A stretch of 64,000 bases of DNA from Xanthostigma xanthostigma (GCA_963575645.1 OY754465.1:36963501-37027500); one strand, 5' to 3'; shown: positions 13,501 to 28,500, numbered from the stretch's first letter. Notes: generated by a model from the letters alone, not told the origin. Numbers and translations are program-made.

Positions 13501-16500
13501 TGCAAGGAACGAGCACAAACGAACTCGCGTAATCGACGTCTATGCTTTTTGCAAAGAATGAAAAATGAATTGTCTCAATTATCTGTGACATTGACTTTAA
13601 CCATTACCTGTAAATTTAACCAAGTGTGTATTAATAACCCTTTTGTTATATTACCTTTTCTCATTTAGGATCAGGTTAGAGTAATAGAATCACGATGCCG
13701 TGACATCAAGGAGTTTGTTACGTTGGCCGATCACCTCGAACAAGTAAGACACCAACAACAATATGTATATCACTCTCTGTCTACAAGCTGCGCGGCTGTG
13801 CATCTGTTTTTTCATTTACCTTTTATTTATTATGTTATTTGTACTGTTGTTTATTAATTTTGGTGGTTGTTTCTTTTCATTTATTTTCTTGGATGAAATG
13901 ATATCTTGACCATTATTTTGAAACCAATTCCGTTATTCTGCATAATTTTGTTTTATGAAATAATTCAGTTTTCTCGAAAGAGAGACAAAAATTTAACAAT
14001 AGAGTAAGTTCATCCATCTTTATTAGAAGTGCGATAATATAACAACCTATCCCAACTTTGGGCCTAACATTTTCACTATTGTATAACAAACGCTATGGCA
14101 AAAGTACTATAAAAATGGTTCAATAGTTTTTGAGTTAATCCAGAACAGACAGACAAAAATTATGACATTGGTCAATTTAATCTAGGTGTTCTATATACCG
14201 TACAAGTCGAAATTTCGATAAGAGTATTCGTCCCTGCAAACACCCCCTGCATCCTTCATCTCAAATCTTTTCCCCTCGCCTAAAAACGGTTTGCGCTCTC
14301 CCGACGCTATTTTTAAAGCTGGAGGGTTCTGGTAAACGCCAAATGAAAGACAAAGAATCAGACTACAGATCCTTCAGGCGAATTTTTTGAAAAACAGTTT
14401 CGCCTACGTGTGAAATATTACGTAACTTATTATTTTTTTCAAAAGGTTGTAAGTTTTTTCAGGATTTTTTTTTCAAAAAATTCGCCTGAAGGATCTGTAA
14501 TCTGATTCTTTGTCTTTTATTTGGCGTTTACTAGAACCCCCTAGCTTTAAAAATAGCGTCGGGAAAGCGCGAACCGTTTTTAGGCGAGGGGAAAAGATTT
14601 GAGATGAAGGGTGCAGGGGGTGTTTGCAGGGACGAATACTCTTAAAAATTCGCAATAACAAAGTTACGATTTTATACAGTTTATTCTTACTTGTTAACCG
14701 TTGTAAGACACTGTTTATCAACCGACCAATCAACTCAGTGGGTTAGAGCGTCGTGTCATAACGGAAAGATCACTGGTTAGATCCCCCCATGAACCATATA
14801 CAATATTGGTGTTTTTACCATGTATTGCACATACCGCTAAACTAGCGGTATGTGCACTATTATCGCTTTCTCTTGTAGCTTTTTAAAAAGAGGAGATTCT
14901 GTTTTATAAAACGGAAGCATTTTTTGATTGATTCAGGTTCATAATTCGTCCTAAAATTTTAATTGAAAAACTCGAATAGCAGTTGTCGGTTGGTTTGTAT
15001 GTATGTACGTACGTCCGAGCTCTACAGATCGCAATTTTGGTCGGATCGCCTTGGTTTATATTTTATTCACTTGTTTACTATCAGAGTAGAACCCTATTTA
15101 AATTCAATGAAATGCGTTCAATAGTTTAGTTTTTATAAACAGTTTTTATTTTATTATTTTTGACAGCTAATAGTTTAAAAAAAAAACAATGTATTAAAAT
15201 AAGTGCTACACTTCTATACCATAATTACACCGGCACACACAGCAAGCTTCGTGGCGTAATGGTGAAGCCAATAGATCAGTAAGAGCAAGGTCCTGGGTTC
15301 GATTCCTGGCAATATTATTGATTTTTATTTTTTTTTCTATTCCATTTTATTCCACTTGATATTTATATACTTATTATTATAATATATATATATTTTTTCA
15401 AGTATTTTAATTTTTTTTCAATTTTTAATTATTTATTTCTTTATCATTTTTTTTTTAATTTTTATTATACAGTGGAAAACTTGCGCGATGTGCACTTTTT
15501 TTGCCAACTATTTTGGTTTTTAATTGAGTATAGGTTTTTATTTTTTATAATAGTAGTAAACTTGTTATCTTTTTATTTAAATAATATATAATAAAAATAA
15601 TACGTGTGCGCTCAACTAGTTTGGTGTAAGAAGTATAACTTCAGTCATGTATAATGATATACATACACGGTTTTTTTTTCATTGACATTTTGACAAGATA
15701 CCATTTCATTTAAGTAGTAGATATTTTGTTTTGTACGGTGGCTCTGTAATTGTTTCATCATAATGTTTATATTTTTTTTATTAATAGGTGCTGGTTCGTT
15801 TACTGGTCCTGGCTGGATATATTGTTTTTGCATTTGATTTGTTAATTTGTAGAATTAGTAGTAGATGTTTGTTTCAAAATAACAAAACACGTACATATTA
15901 ATACCTACAGATTTTAGTTTAACATGTTTTGCTTTTTCAATATTGTTGAGCAAAATAATTAAAATTAAAATGTACATCGAGTTTGATAAATTATTCACAA
16001 ATGTTTTAAATTTAAATAATTTAATTTAGATTTTTTTACTCAATTTGCGATTTAAAAATACTCTTATTCTACTGGAAATCATTCAGAATTTTTCGAAACA
16101 GTTTTTGAGTTTTGATGATAAATATTTTTATTTTATTTGTTTGCATTATTATTTATTAATAATTTATCAGATTATTTCTCATATTTATTGATTTTTCTAC
16201 ATTTACGTCATTATTACACAATTTTTTAATAATTTTATAATTGCAGAAATACATAGTTTTTGAGTTTTTGTGCATAGACTATGTACACAGCTTTTTAACA
16301 CTTATTGGCTTTTTTATTTCACATAATATAAACAAAAATTTCACTTTCATAACATAGAAATATATATATATATATATTCATAATTTATAACAGTTTAAAT
16401 TTTTTTAATAATTCTTCATCAACGAACAATCATTTTGACTAACTGTATTTTGTCAAAGTTTCCAGTTGCAATTTTTGTATTTTGAAAGTAATGAAAATTT

Positions 16501-19500
16501 TCGCACATTTTTTGGTTATCCAGTATAGATTTAATATCGATTCACTACATACGTTATGACCCAACTAACTCCTCAGTTTTTAAAATCGGAATTATTGTAC
16601 TTAATACAGGGTAACACAGGATTGAAAACGTATGGAAAACACTAGTGAATATATCACTAAGGATCAATTGCTTTGACCTTTTTCCATGCCTTTTTTTGTC
16701 GCGCAACCCATTTTGTTTATGTCTTTCTTGTTACACCCATTAATTTTTTGTTCTCAATACGCGAATACATGTTTTAAAATAAAAACAAATAACAGCTTCT
16801 GTTTAAATATTATGGGTAATTTTCGTTTTTTTCGACATTAAACATAATTTAATGCAATTTATATTGATATGGTTTGTTTTAGTAGATTTGGAACATTTTT
16901 TTGCTAATTATTTTGAAACCGAACGTACAGGGAGAAAATATCATTGAAATTGTTTATACATTTAAAAAGTTTGACAAAAAACAAATGAATCACGCCTATG
17001 TCTTATTAGCTCACATAATTTATTTACTTTCTGGACAATACTATATTTTCGGATTTCTGGGGACATACCTAAGTATGTAATTATTAAAATATTAATTAGG
17101 TACCTATAAAAAATACTAATATTTTCTCTCTTTCGTTCGCTCATTACTAATTTATTATTCTGCTTACAAACAGTTCGTCGTTTTTATATAAACTGAGCGT
17201 ATTTTAATACTGAATCTGTTTCACAGTCGTTGATCTTAAGCCTTCGTCAGAACGAGAGTGAGTTCGATAAGATGTCGGATGATTCGTCGGATTTGGTGCA
17301 GAGCAGCGGCGATACTCGTATCTCCGTAAACGTGCAACAGATTACGTCTCGGTTCCAGTCGATACAGTCGACGGCTAAGGAAATCGTTAAGAAGTGTGAA
17401 CAGGCTGTCAGTGAACATGAAGCGTTCAACGATAAATATAAACAGTGTTCGGAATGGATTGCTGCAGCACAAGCCAGATTTGAAAAGTGCAGGGATAGTT
17501 CTGGACTGGGTACGTTGAGACTTTTATCAGCGCGTGAAACTTTTCAACTGAAACTTTTTGGTTGTTTTGTACACACGTAAATTTACAGTAGACACCAAAC
17601 TGTATGATCGATATTGGCTGGGATCGGTTTTGAAATTAATTAATTGGAAAAAGAACTGTCTAAAATAGTTTTTACATTACTGAAGCCACTTAAAATAGAT
17701 CATTTTGTTTATTTTACTACATGCTAAATAAATAAAAAAAATAATTAGTCGAGGAGGAATATCAGTTTTCAGTTGTCATTATTATTATAACGGATTCAAC
17801 TGTTTCAATAAAAGCTATTAGCTAGATTTCTTCATTGAGTGGTCTGTTTTATGTGATTAAAACTAACGTTGCGAATCAATAATAGAAAATGTTGTTTTAA
17901 AGGAGCGAGAAACGAGTTAGTGAAACGTTTGGAAGGACTGCGAGAATTAATGGAACAACAGCCGAACGCAACGGCGCTGTTACACAGTACTGTCGAGCTA
18001 GGTGAAAAACTATATCCGAGCACAGCTTTAGAAGGACGTGAAACCATTCGTCTACAATTACAGGAGCTACAACAGGCTCTCGAAACACTGTATGATGGAA
18101 TATCTAGCACTGAGCGAGAACTGCAAGCTAAACTGTCAAGGTATCGTTTTTGATCAAACTTTTTTCAGAAGCTGTTTGTCTATCAATAACTAAATAACAG
18201 TTTTTGTGTGGTCATTACTGCTATAAGAGGCAACACCGTGAACAATTTCTTTGAGATTCAGTAGAATGCCTACTCGTTGATTATAGTGCCTGATTTTTAT
18301 TTACAATTATTGATAAATTAGTAAAAACTAATCGTTCTGTTGCTCTAAAATCGAGAAAATTTAATTATGCAACTTCTTTTTTTTTGTCCTAAAATTGACC
18401 GTTTCCCAGTTATTTCTAAATAACTGTTTTCTAAACGCTTTGCAACCTTTTATAAAACTATGCACCTCACATTGGAAAAAAGTTGATTCGTGTTTCTTAA
18501 TTATCCATTTGCGATATTAGGTAAAAACAAATATTTGAAACTATTCACTGAAAAAAAGTTCTTCCTTTTTTTCTTGTTTTCTTTTCCTTTTTGACATATA
18601 TAATATGCAAATTGTTTTTCCAAATCCTGCTCATAATATATCACGCCGTTAAAAATTGCTATTTTGAAAATCGATTTTCAACCCTCAAAATCCATTTAGT
18701 GCAGTTCTAAAACCCTATTGCACATCTGTACGTCAAAGCCTTTGAAATGCCACCTCGATCGTCAAAATCAGTCTAGTAGTTTAGGAGGAAATAGCCATAC
18801 AAAAAAGTAGCTTGCCTATTAATATATAGATTATAGGTGTGCTTGTTGACAAGTTCTGAAATGTTTCTGAAGTGCTAAAGCGTCTGTCGGCAATACTGAA
18901 TTCTTTGAACACAACTGCGTATTTGCTGATAAAATTCTTGAACTCTTCGGGCTGTTTGAACTTGATTTTAGCAATTATAGGCTTCTAGCAGTTCTAGAAA
19001 CCTAGAACAACTAGCCATATTTGAACAGTCTGAAGAGCTCGAGAATTTGACCAATAAATAATAAATACGCAGTTGTGTATTGCCGACATAGACACTTTGG
19101 AAGTTCAGAGCTTTCCACATTTTAATGTGACCGAACAGTTTGATTATGGAGGGTCCTCCATAAGTTTGATGGATTTCAATAAGGTAATTTTTTTCTAGAT
19201 GGTCAGGCTTTGAAGAATGTGCTGAAAACATTCGCCGCTGGTTAAAAGAAGCGGAGCTGCAATTACCGCAGGAGCCTGAACTTAAAACAACATTGGATGA
19301 AAAACGAGCTCAGCTACAAATTTATCGCGCTTTGTTGCACGACGCTCTTGCGCACCAGCAGGACATTATTGACCTGCGAGATAAAGTCGAGAGCCTGCCC
19401 GAACGTAACGAAAGTATAGATAAACAGCTGTTGTCGTTAACAGAACAACACGCCGCCATATTGAAACGGGCGCAGTACCTTGTCGAGAGATGCGAAGCGA

Positions 19501-22500
19501 TTGTCAGCGATCACCAGAAGTACAGCAAAGCTGTGATGGATGCAAGTGAATGGCTTGACGCAACGAATCACACTGTGGCTATTTGGGGAGATACCGATCT
19601 TGAAAGAGTATCACTTCATACAAATCTCGAGAGAATTAAGGTTTGAGTATAATTTATGATTTAGTTTACGCAACTGAAGATACAAAATATTTTTCTAATG
19701 TAAATTATATTTCTAAACAGCTGCAATGTAATTTAATAGCTAAAATGGCGAGTAAGGTTTGTGCTTTGTTCTAGCGTCAGTAAAAAACTATAAACTCGTG
19801 CGGATTATGCTTGTAAAGTATAAAAACAGTTATGCGCGTGCGCCGTAATGCTCATATCTTATCCGCCACCTTAGTTACCCTATGCCAGTGCTACCGCCCA
19901 ACGCTAATATTTTTTTTTTTATTTTCCAAAGAATCTACAAATAAGCTTACCAGAAGAAGAATCACGGATAACTCAAATTCGCGTTCTTGGAGAAAAAGTA
20001 ATTCCTGGCACGATAGAGTCAGGTCAGGTTAATATCCGTAACCAAATCGACTCCTCGCAGCAAGAATGGGAGAGTTTGTTGTCAACTATTCAGTCAACAA
20101 TCGAAGCGCTCGATAATAAATTACAAGCTTGGAATGAATACGAAATACTTAAAGATCAGTGTTCGACTTGGATTCGAGAGACCGACACAAAATTACACGC
20201 TGTCGATTTGAAGGCAACTTGTCAGGAAAAGAAAGACCAGCTTGAATTGCTTAAAAATTTACAAGGTGAAGTCAGAGCTAAAGAATTGGAAATTGATACA
20301 GTAACAGAGAGAGCTCAACAATTACATAAAGGCGCTGTTAGTTCAAGGAGTTCTTTGATCTCCGAAATTGGATTGAAATACCAACAAGTATCGCATAAAG
20401 TCAAAGATTTAACCAGCCGCTGGCAACAGTATGTGACGAGTCATCAAGAATTCGATTCTCAACTTGCTGAAAACATGCAATGGCTAGAAGATATTAAAAA
20501 TAAATTGTCTTATTGTACCGATTTGAGTGCAACATCCGAAAAAGATTTGGAAGGCAAACTGGAATTGATACAAGATTTATTATTGTATAAGGAAGAAGGG
20601 TTCGGTAAAATACAGAGCACTGTGGAATTAGCGCAAATAGTGTTGGCCAACACCGCACCAGCAGGTCACGATGCAATTAACCAAGCCCTGGCGAAGTTGC
20701 AAGAAGAATGGTCAATTCTAGCATCGAAAATGATCGAAACTAAATCAATACTCGACGATTCTATTAGCAAATGGTCTGGGTTCCTTGAACAGATACAAGC
20801 GCTCAAGAAGACGGTCGAATGGATGGAAAATTCTCTAGCTGAAATTTCGGAATTCCAAACTACAATGACCGAAAAGAGAGCTCAACTTGAACGAATCAAA
20901 AACATTGAAGAGAAAGTAAGATGTGAAAAGATTGAAGTTGATAATTTAAAAGCGAAAGCAGCTGAAATGCTGGCCAGTGGACAACAAAGTCTTGCAGCAT
21001 CACAGGCTCAAGAAGTTTTGAATAAATTTGATAAAATCGCTGAGAAGATAAAGGTATTAAATTTTCTTTGTTCTATTTAAATGTTTGTAAATCTTTGGCA
21101 TCTTTGGAACTTTGATATTTGTCAACTAGTTTCTAAAACTCCAACATAGTTGTGTTAAGCGTAAACGCGCGCTAGTCGCGTCCCTAATTTTTACCACATA
21201 AATGATATGGCAGTTTAAATCAGAACTGGCACATGTGCCTAAGGCTGCACCTACATTGGATCTGTACTTCTCTCAATCCGATGTCGACCGACGACAGAAG
21301 CAAAGCAAACACCAAAATTGGAAAAGATAACCCGATTTCCAATGTAGACACCTGTATTATAATCTGGGTGTTTGCTTTTCTTCCGATGTCGGCCGGCGTC
21401 AGATTGGTAGAAATATGGATTCAGTGTAGGTGCAGCATTACAAGAGACCATTCAGTTCACGTCGCCTTGAATATGCTACGTCAGACTGATTATGTATGAA
21501 TGAAAATATTAATAATTTTCCGTCACTCTTTCAGAGTCTGCTTACGGATCGTGAAGATCAGTATAAAGATCATCGTCTATATAAAGAAGCTCACGATGAA
21601 CTGATGTCGTGGCTGACGCGCGCTCGAGACAAAATGCCTTCTATGAAGCAGAGATCGCTCAGCGATAAATTGGCTGTCGAAAATGTTGTGGCTCCTTTGG
21701 AAGCACTGCTTAACAAACAAGCACAAGGAGAACTGCTTGTAGAACATTTGCAGCACACTGGTGAAGTGGCATGCGCGAGCACAAGTCCAGCTGGACAAGA
21801 AACGATCAGAAATGAAATCAGAGCATTGAGAGAAAGTTTCGAAGGCCTGTTTAAAGGTAATTTTATCCAATTTTTCTATTGTTTGCGTTACAAAAGTCAT
21901 TTCTCTAACGTTTTAATGAACAGGAAATGGTTAAGTTCTTAATAACAAAAATATTAAGAGCACTGGTTTGAATCTAATAAAAAATAGAGAATAGTTACTT
22001 CTTACCACAACAAGTTTATAAGTGGATGTACATTTCGAGAGCTATGCTCTCATCTTCAGCAATACACAGTTTAGTGTATTGCTGAAGATGAGAGCATAGC
22101 TCTCGAAATGTACATCCACTTATAAACTTGTTGTGGTAAGAAGTAACTATTCTCTATTTTTTGTTAAGTTCTTACTTTACACACATTGATTTTTTGGTTA
22201 ATTTTTAGACAAACCAGCTGTGATTGCAATAGAACATTTAAAGAACTGAATCTGATTATTTCCCTTTAAAGAAAAAAAAGTTAAACTAAAAAGTCAACCA
22301 AAAACAATTGTGTACAACAAGTGAAATTGAGTGAAATTACTATATCAAAAACAGAACCTTTTCACTTTTCAGTGAGATTCCCTTATCTTTCGATTAGCCA
22401 CAGGCTGAACGTTTTCCCGCGGATTATATTCATTTACTTACCAATTTGTTAAATGTCTCAACTTTTCTTTTGGATATACTGTACGGAACCCTCGACCCAT

Positions 22501-25500
22501 GAAGTATGTTCATCCTTGAGCGGCTTTTTTTAACTATTTTATCTGACATCTGACAGAATATTTTTGGCGCGCAGATTTTTTTTAGCCAGAGTTCAACTGT
22601 TATGTCATGTTGACAGCTGATCAAAGTTATTGGTTAGATCAGTGATTCCCAAAGTGGTCTATATCGACCCCCAGGGGTCGACGACAACTTGCAAGGGGTT
22701 CATTTCAGCGGGAAAAAAAATTGGGGGTCCATGAAATGAAAATGGGGGTCCACGATAGTGAATCTCCTAACAAAAAAAGAAACAAACTGGACATCGTTAA
22801 CCGAAGAGATTTAAGATTAAATCTAACTAAAATGATACCAAATGTTGAAAATTTATTATTAAAGCATCTGGTTCATCCCTCACACTAAAAGCATTTATTT
22901 TTTGCTTAGTTATTTTATGTAACAGAAAGTAATTTTTAATTTGAATCTAATTAATAAATGTATAAAACTAAACATTTCACACTACATTTCACTACCGTTA
23001 TAAATTTAAATCGTTCAAAGTGAGTAGCACTATACCGGTTGTCAAAAATACATTTGGAATTAATGAATTTGCAAAAAATCTATATCAGATAAGCAGGGGG
23101 TCTAACCAAAACCGAAAAACATGGCAAGTGGTCTACGAGACAAAAAAGTTTGGGGACCTTTGGGTTAGATCAATCTTTGTCTTCTTTTGTAAAATTTAGA
23201 AGAATCGAATTGATTTTGGTGTATTTTTCTAGAAATTCGTCAACAAAAAGAGCAACTGGAAGGTACCGTGCTTATATGGCGAGACTTCAAAGACGAATAT
23301 GAAAGACTTTGTGACTGGCTTCAACAAGTTGAAATTCTTATTAAAAATCAAAAACTGACTTTGTTGGCCACCGTTCAAGAAAAAGAAAAACAAGTTGCCG
23401 ACGTCAAAGGTATTTTAAAGCAACTTGAAGACGGAAAAGAACAGATTGATAAATTCAACGAGTCCGCCTCAATTTTATTGAAATCTCACTTAGACACTTA
23501 CGTAAACAATCAGCTGAGACATTTAAATTCGAGATATCAAGTTCAAGTAAATTTAGCAAAGGACGTTTTGAAAAAAGTCGAAACAAATTTAGAACAACAT
23601 CAACAATATAACGAAAATTATTTGAAAGCTAAAGCTTGGATTGATAACGCCAAAGAAATTATTCATAATTGCGCGGAAGGATCTTCGACGAGCAGTAAAG
23701 ATGTTTTGCTGGCGCGTCTCGGACAAATACAAGATTTGCTTCACAAACGCGAAGAAGGTCAGAACCTTGTTCATACAACTGTCAACTGCGGAGAAAAAGT
23801 TCTGCGCAACACTAGATCCGACGGAAAAGATGTGATCAACAATCAACTGAAAGAAATTCAAAACGAATGGGATCGTTTAGTTAGAAAAATATCAACGGCC
23901 AAAGTGCATCTCGAAACTAGTCTTTTACAGTGGGCAGATTACAGCAGCTCATATACACAGCTGCAACAATGGATTACGGACCGTGAAGCAAAGCTGCAAC
24001 AAGTAACCGAACAAAAGGTAGTGAAAACAAAGAAAGGTCAAGTCGGTCTTAGTTCACTTGCCATTGGCGAACGCAAGGCGAACTTACGTCAAACGAACAG
24101 TATCGTTCAAGATATTGTATCTTTTGAACCGATGATACAGTCAGTCGCTTCGAAAGCGGAAGATTTGATGCAAGGGGCACCGGCGTCGGAGATTTCGACC
24201 AAATATGAAACTCTCAGTAAACAAGCGAAAGAATTGTACGAGAAACAAAAAGAAACGGTAGAACAACATCAAGCATTCATCGATGCTGGAAATGAGTTTA
24301 GTCAATGGATTAGAGCTGCAAAAGAAAAGTTGAGTAAATGTTCTGAGCCGACCGGTGACAAAGAGTCTTTGAGCAGCAAGTCGTCGTTGTTGAAAGTTCT
24401 GCAGAATGAATTACCGGAAGGACAAGCTAAACTCGAAAAGGCATTGGAACTTGCCGATACGGCGTGCAGTAATGCTGATGACGAAGATAAAGATATTATC
24501 GAGGAAGAAGTTGCGATTCTTCAGGAAGAATATGATAATTATGTGTAAGTTACGTTTATTCAGAAATGAGAATCTTGTATGAAATTTATTTTAATTTCAA
24601 CGTTAATATTATGAATTTATGAAGCAGGTACCTATTTATAAAATAAAATAAATCAGTAAATATTTCTTATTGTTTAATAGAGAGTCGTTGAACAATACGA
24701 AGACGCTTCTGGAACAAGGCATTGTTAAGTGGACTGAATACGAAGATCAGTATCAAGAGGCGTCCGATTGGTTGACACAAACGGAGGCTTTGGTTCAGTC
24801 TTACAATAAATTGCAGGATAGTTTGGAAGAAAAAAGAACAGTTTTGGAACAATTCCAGGTAATGCGGTAGTAAATTTTAATTTAGATTAAAGAATATTCG
24901 GTTTTAGAGTTAAGATTGTTGAAGTTTAAATTATTGTTTTTTTAGATTAAAGACTAATTTATTTTAATTGATTGTTATAGATTCAGTTGCAGACACTGTT
25001 TGACTGGCAAAAGGAGCTCGATCGGCTCAACATGAAAGCTCAAATTTTGCTAGAAACTTGCGCCGACACTCGCATCAGTAACGCCGTCACGCAAATGACA
25101 ACAAAATACAACGCTCTCCTTTCACTGGCCAAGGAAATAATGAGACGCCTGGAACTCCACTACCAGGAACATCAACAGCACAACGCCCTCTATCAAGAAT
25201 GCCAAGACTGGATCGATCGAACTAGAGACAAGCTCAACGAGTGCCAGGACGTTCCGAACAGCCTGACCGAGGTGCACAACAAGTTACACACTGTTAAAGG
25301 TATTCGACATTCGCTTGAACAAGGTCAGAACAAATTGCGATATGCTCTCGAGCTCAAAGAAAAAGTTATAATGAATACCGAACAAGCCGGCGCAGCGAAG
25401 ATCCAAGAAGATACGGAGAATTTGAAACAAGACATGGAAAAATTACTTGTCGACGTGCAAGATGTCAGACAGAGATTAACTAGCCGGGCTCAGCAATTAG

Positions 25501-28500
25501 AAGAAATCAACAAATCGCATAAGTTGTTGGTCGATTGGCTAAAAGAAATGGAACAGAAAGTTCATCCGGAAGAATCGTTCTTGAATGATTTGAGCGAGAA
25601 GAAAGCCACGCTTGAAAAATTCAAATCAGTACAGAGAGAAATTCTGTCGCACGGTGAACTTGTCGAAAAACTAAAAAGCAAATTGGCCGAAGATAAAACT
25701 TTACCCGCTGACGAATTTGAAGATAGTTTGAAACGATATGAAGAGTTGAAGAATTTGGTTACAAAAAATATCACTGTAAGTAATTTTGTTTTTGAAATAA
25801 TCGTTTCCATTTTTATTGGCAGAGGGTTTTTATTCCTTGCAGATTTAGAATTTTTCTTTGTTTAATGGACATTCTGAAATCAAAGACAATTCGTCGGTGC
25901 ATGTTTTGACAATGTTGAAAAATGAACGTTAAGCGCTTTGTTATTATTATTATTCTTTTTATTTTTCAGAGCTTAGAACAACAAGTAAAGGAGCATGAGC
26001 AATACAAACAGGCATATTTAGATACTTTCGATTGGGTGCGTCGTACAAGGATCGATATTCAACAATGTTCCGATTCGCATGGTGAGAAACAACAGACAAT
26101 TGAAAAAGAACAAAAGATCAGCGAGATAGCAGAAACAATGCCGGAAGGTGAGAAATTAGTTCAACACTCTATTGATCTAAGCGCATCTGTCATGAAAATG
26201 ACCGGTAGCGAGGGTCAAGACACCATCAAACAAGAAATCCAACAGCTGAAACAAGATTGGGAAGGATTACAAGTTATTTGTAAAGAAACGCAAAAACTTT
26301 TGAACAAATGCGTTGCTGCGTGGAAAGAGTATGAAGATACGTATAATAAAATGAAATCGTGGGTCGATAAGTATCAGAAAATCGTCGACGATGAAATCAA
26401 AAGCGATAAGAAAACGCCAGAGGAACTGGAAAAGTGTAGAAAATTGCTCGCCGAAGTTATCGCTCAAAAAGTCGTAATGGAAGATGTCAACGATCGATGC
26501 GAAGCATTGATGGAGCTGAGTGCTTGTTCATGGGTCAGAGATCAGACCGTTCAACTTCAGAGCGCTTACACAAACCTTCTTACTGCCGTTCAAGGGCTGG
26601 TTTCGCGTGTCGAGAAGAATCTATCGGATCACACTGAATTTTTGAAAGCTAAGAAAGAGTTGGAACAGTGGCTGTTCACGGCGCACGGATCTGTACAAGA
26701 TTGTATCGGTGTAGGCGACGAAGCAAATACAAAAGATAAACTCGAAACTATTCGGGTAAGATGCTTATAATGATAAAATAATTAACTACACGTTAATAAA
26801 ATTGTAACAGGACGTGTACAACCTCCTTTTTTTGCGGGTTTTAGTTAATTATCGTACGCGTTTCTCGAATTTTTGTTTGTCTGTCTGTACTGCCATCACT
26901 TGAAATGGATGAATCAATTTTGACGAAACTTGATGCATTATCAATTAGTAATCTGAAAAATACACGTGTGTTAATACTGTTATTTAACTTTTTATTTTTC
27001 AGCTTGTTGCAACACGCATGACTGAAGGTCAGCATCTGCTGTCACTTTTGAATGACGCGTTCACAAAAGCGATTAACACCACGCCGGCCGATAAACAAGA
27101 AAGTCTCCGCGAGGACATGACAACACTCCGTAATAGTTGGGAACAATTGACAATCGACATTCAGTCCGTGCTCGCTCAACTTAAGGCCGCTTTGACGCGC
27201 TGGGAAGATTTCAACGAGTCAAAAGCTCGTTTTGAAAAATGGATAAAAAATGTCGAAGAAAGTCTCAAAGAAAAACCGGATACCAAAGGAGAACTTGGTG
27301 AAATGAAAACCTTGCAAGAACGGTTCAAGCATTTGGAAGATGAAGTCGTGAATAAAAAGACAGACTTGGATCATTTGCTCAGCGAGTCTTCCGAATTAGC
27401 TAAGTGGGCTAAACGACCTTCAGTCTTCGATGATATTAAAGTTTTACAGGCCCGCTATGAAAAATTGTCGGCTGGCTGTAATTCGCGTAAAGAACAACTC
27501 GACCTTGAAATGCAAGAATATAATGCATATTATCAATCGTTGCAGGACACTGAAAAGTGGTTATTGCAGATTTCTTTCCAACTGATGGCGCATAATTCTC
27601 TATATATTACGAATCGTGAACAAACCCAGGAACAGATTAATCAACACGAATCGTTGTTGAACGACATTCAGAAATATCAAACAACTCTTGATGACGTTAA
27701 AGCCAAAGGACACGGACAGATTGACAGATACGTCTCGACAACTCCGGGAATTAAACCGATTATTGAAAAACAACTGAGTAATGTCCAAGACAGTTATAAT
27801 TCACTGCTGCATACGGCTGTACAAATTAAAAATAGGTTAACAGAATCTCTTGCGAAGTTCCAAGAGTATGAAGACACATTGGAAAGCATTATGAATAATT
27901 TGGATTCGTATGAACCGCAGCTAATCGAATTGGATGTGCCTGTTCAAAGTTTGGACGAGGCGAATCAACAACTTGAAATTGCAAGAGTAAGTAAAATTAT
28001 TAATAATTTATTATATTCAAATTCACCAATCGGCCATCATTGTATAATGTTAACCAAAAATTGGCCATGTGACAATGCGATTACAATGAGTAAGTTAAGA
28101 GAACTGTACCGATAAGCCATAAAACTTTGTAACCATTGTAGAAGTAAAATATTGAATAATAACTTGATAAGTGTGTTATACTAATATAATGGACTTGACA
28201 ATAAATTGCTTGGTATGTAAAAAAGCAAGACTTTTACAATGCTTGGTGAAAATAAATTATGTTCTCATTTGCTGTTTTGTGTCACATTTTGGTTAAGAGA
28301 TCTAAATTGGTGAAATTAAATAACCAAACATGGAATATTTTAAATTTGATGTAGAAACAATGGAAATAACTTAAACAAAAGAAAAATGCGCATTTGATAC
28401 TTTGCGCAGTTATAATGCGCATCCAGTTAATTTGAGTTGGCCAATTGGTTTAAAATCTCTACCCTATATAAAATAGGAGCGCCGTGATATTTTGTGTCAG

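Larger units (their letters stand above)
11441..17226 (+). other. Intron 4 (5,786 bp) with repeats and a candidate cassette exon
   Basis: Between exon 4 and exon 5 (both phase 0). Holds a tandem repeat (12373-12620), a fold-back (12601-12882), the candidate 75-nt exon at 13669, a second fold-back (14219-14644), a tRNA-like segment (14729-14800) and a larger tRNA-box repeat (14827-15520), all listed separately. 15520-17200 is very AT-rich (a TA microsatellite lies near 16361-16378), and I see nothing else in it. Confidence 0.7.
21857..23232 (+). other. Intron 9 (1,376 bp)
   Basis: Phase-1 intron containing the perfect snapback hairpin (21979-22162) and a hAT-type MITE (22640-23162). The 22163-22639 stretch shows nothing recognisable. 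Confidence 0.75.

Noticed and set aside
15251..15306. tRNA gene
   Set aside because: Only box A and box B are recognisable. The acceptor and T stems do not pair, and a diverged second copy at 38905-38960 exists, so it is a tRNA-derived repeat.
21979..22162. microRNA precursor
   Set aside because: A perfect 89-bp stem with a 6-nt loop is too long and too perfect for a typical pre-miRNA; a hairpin-siRNA or fold-back transposon is more plausible.
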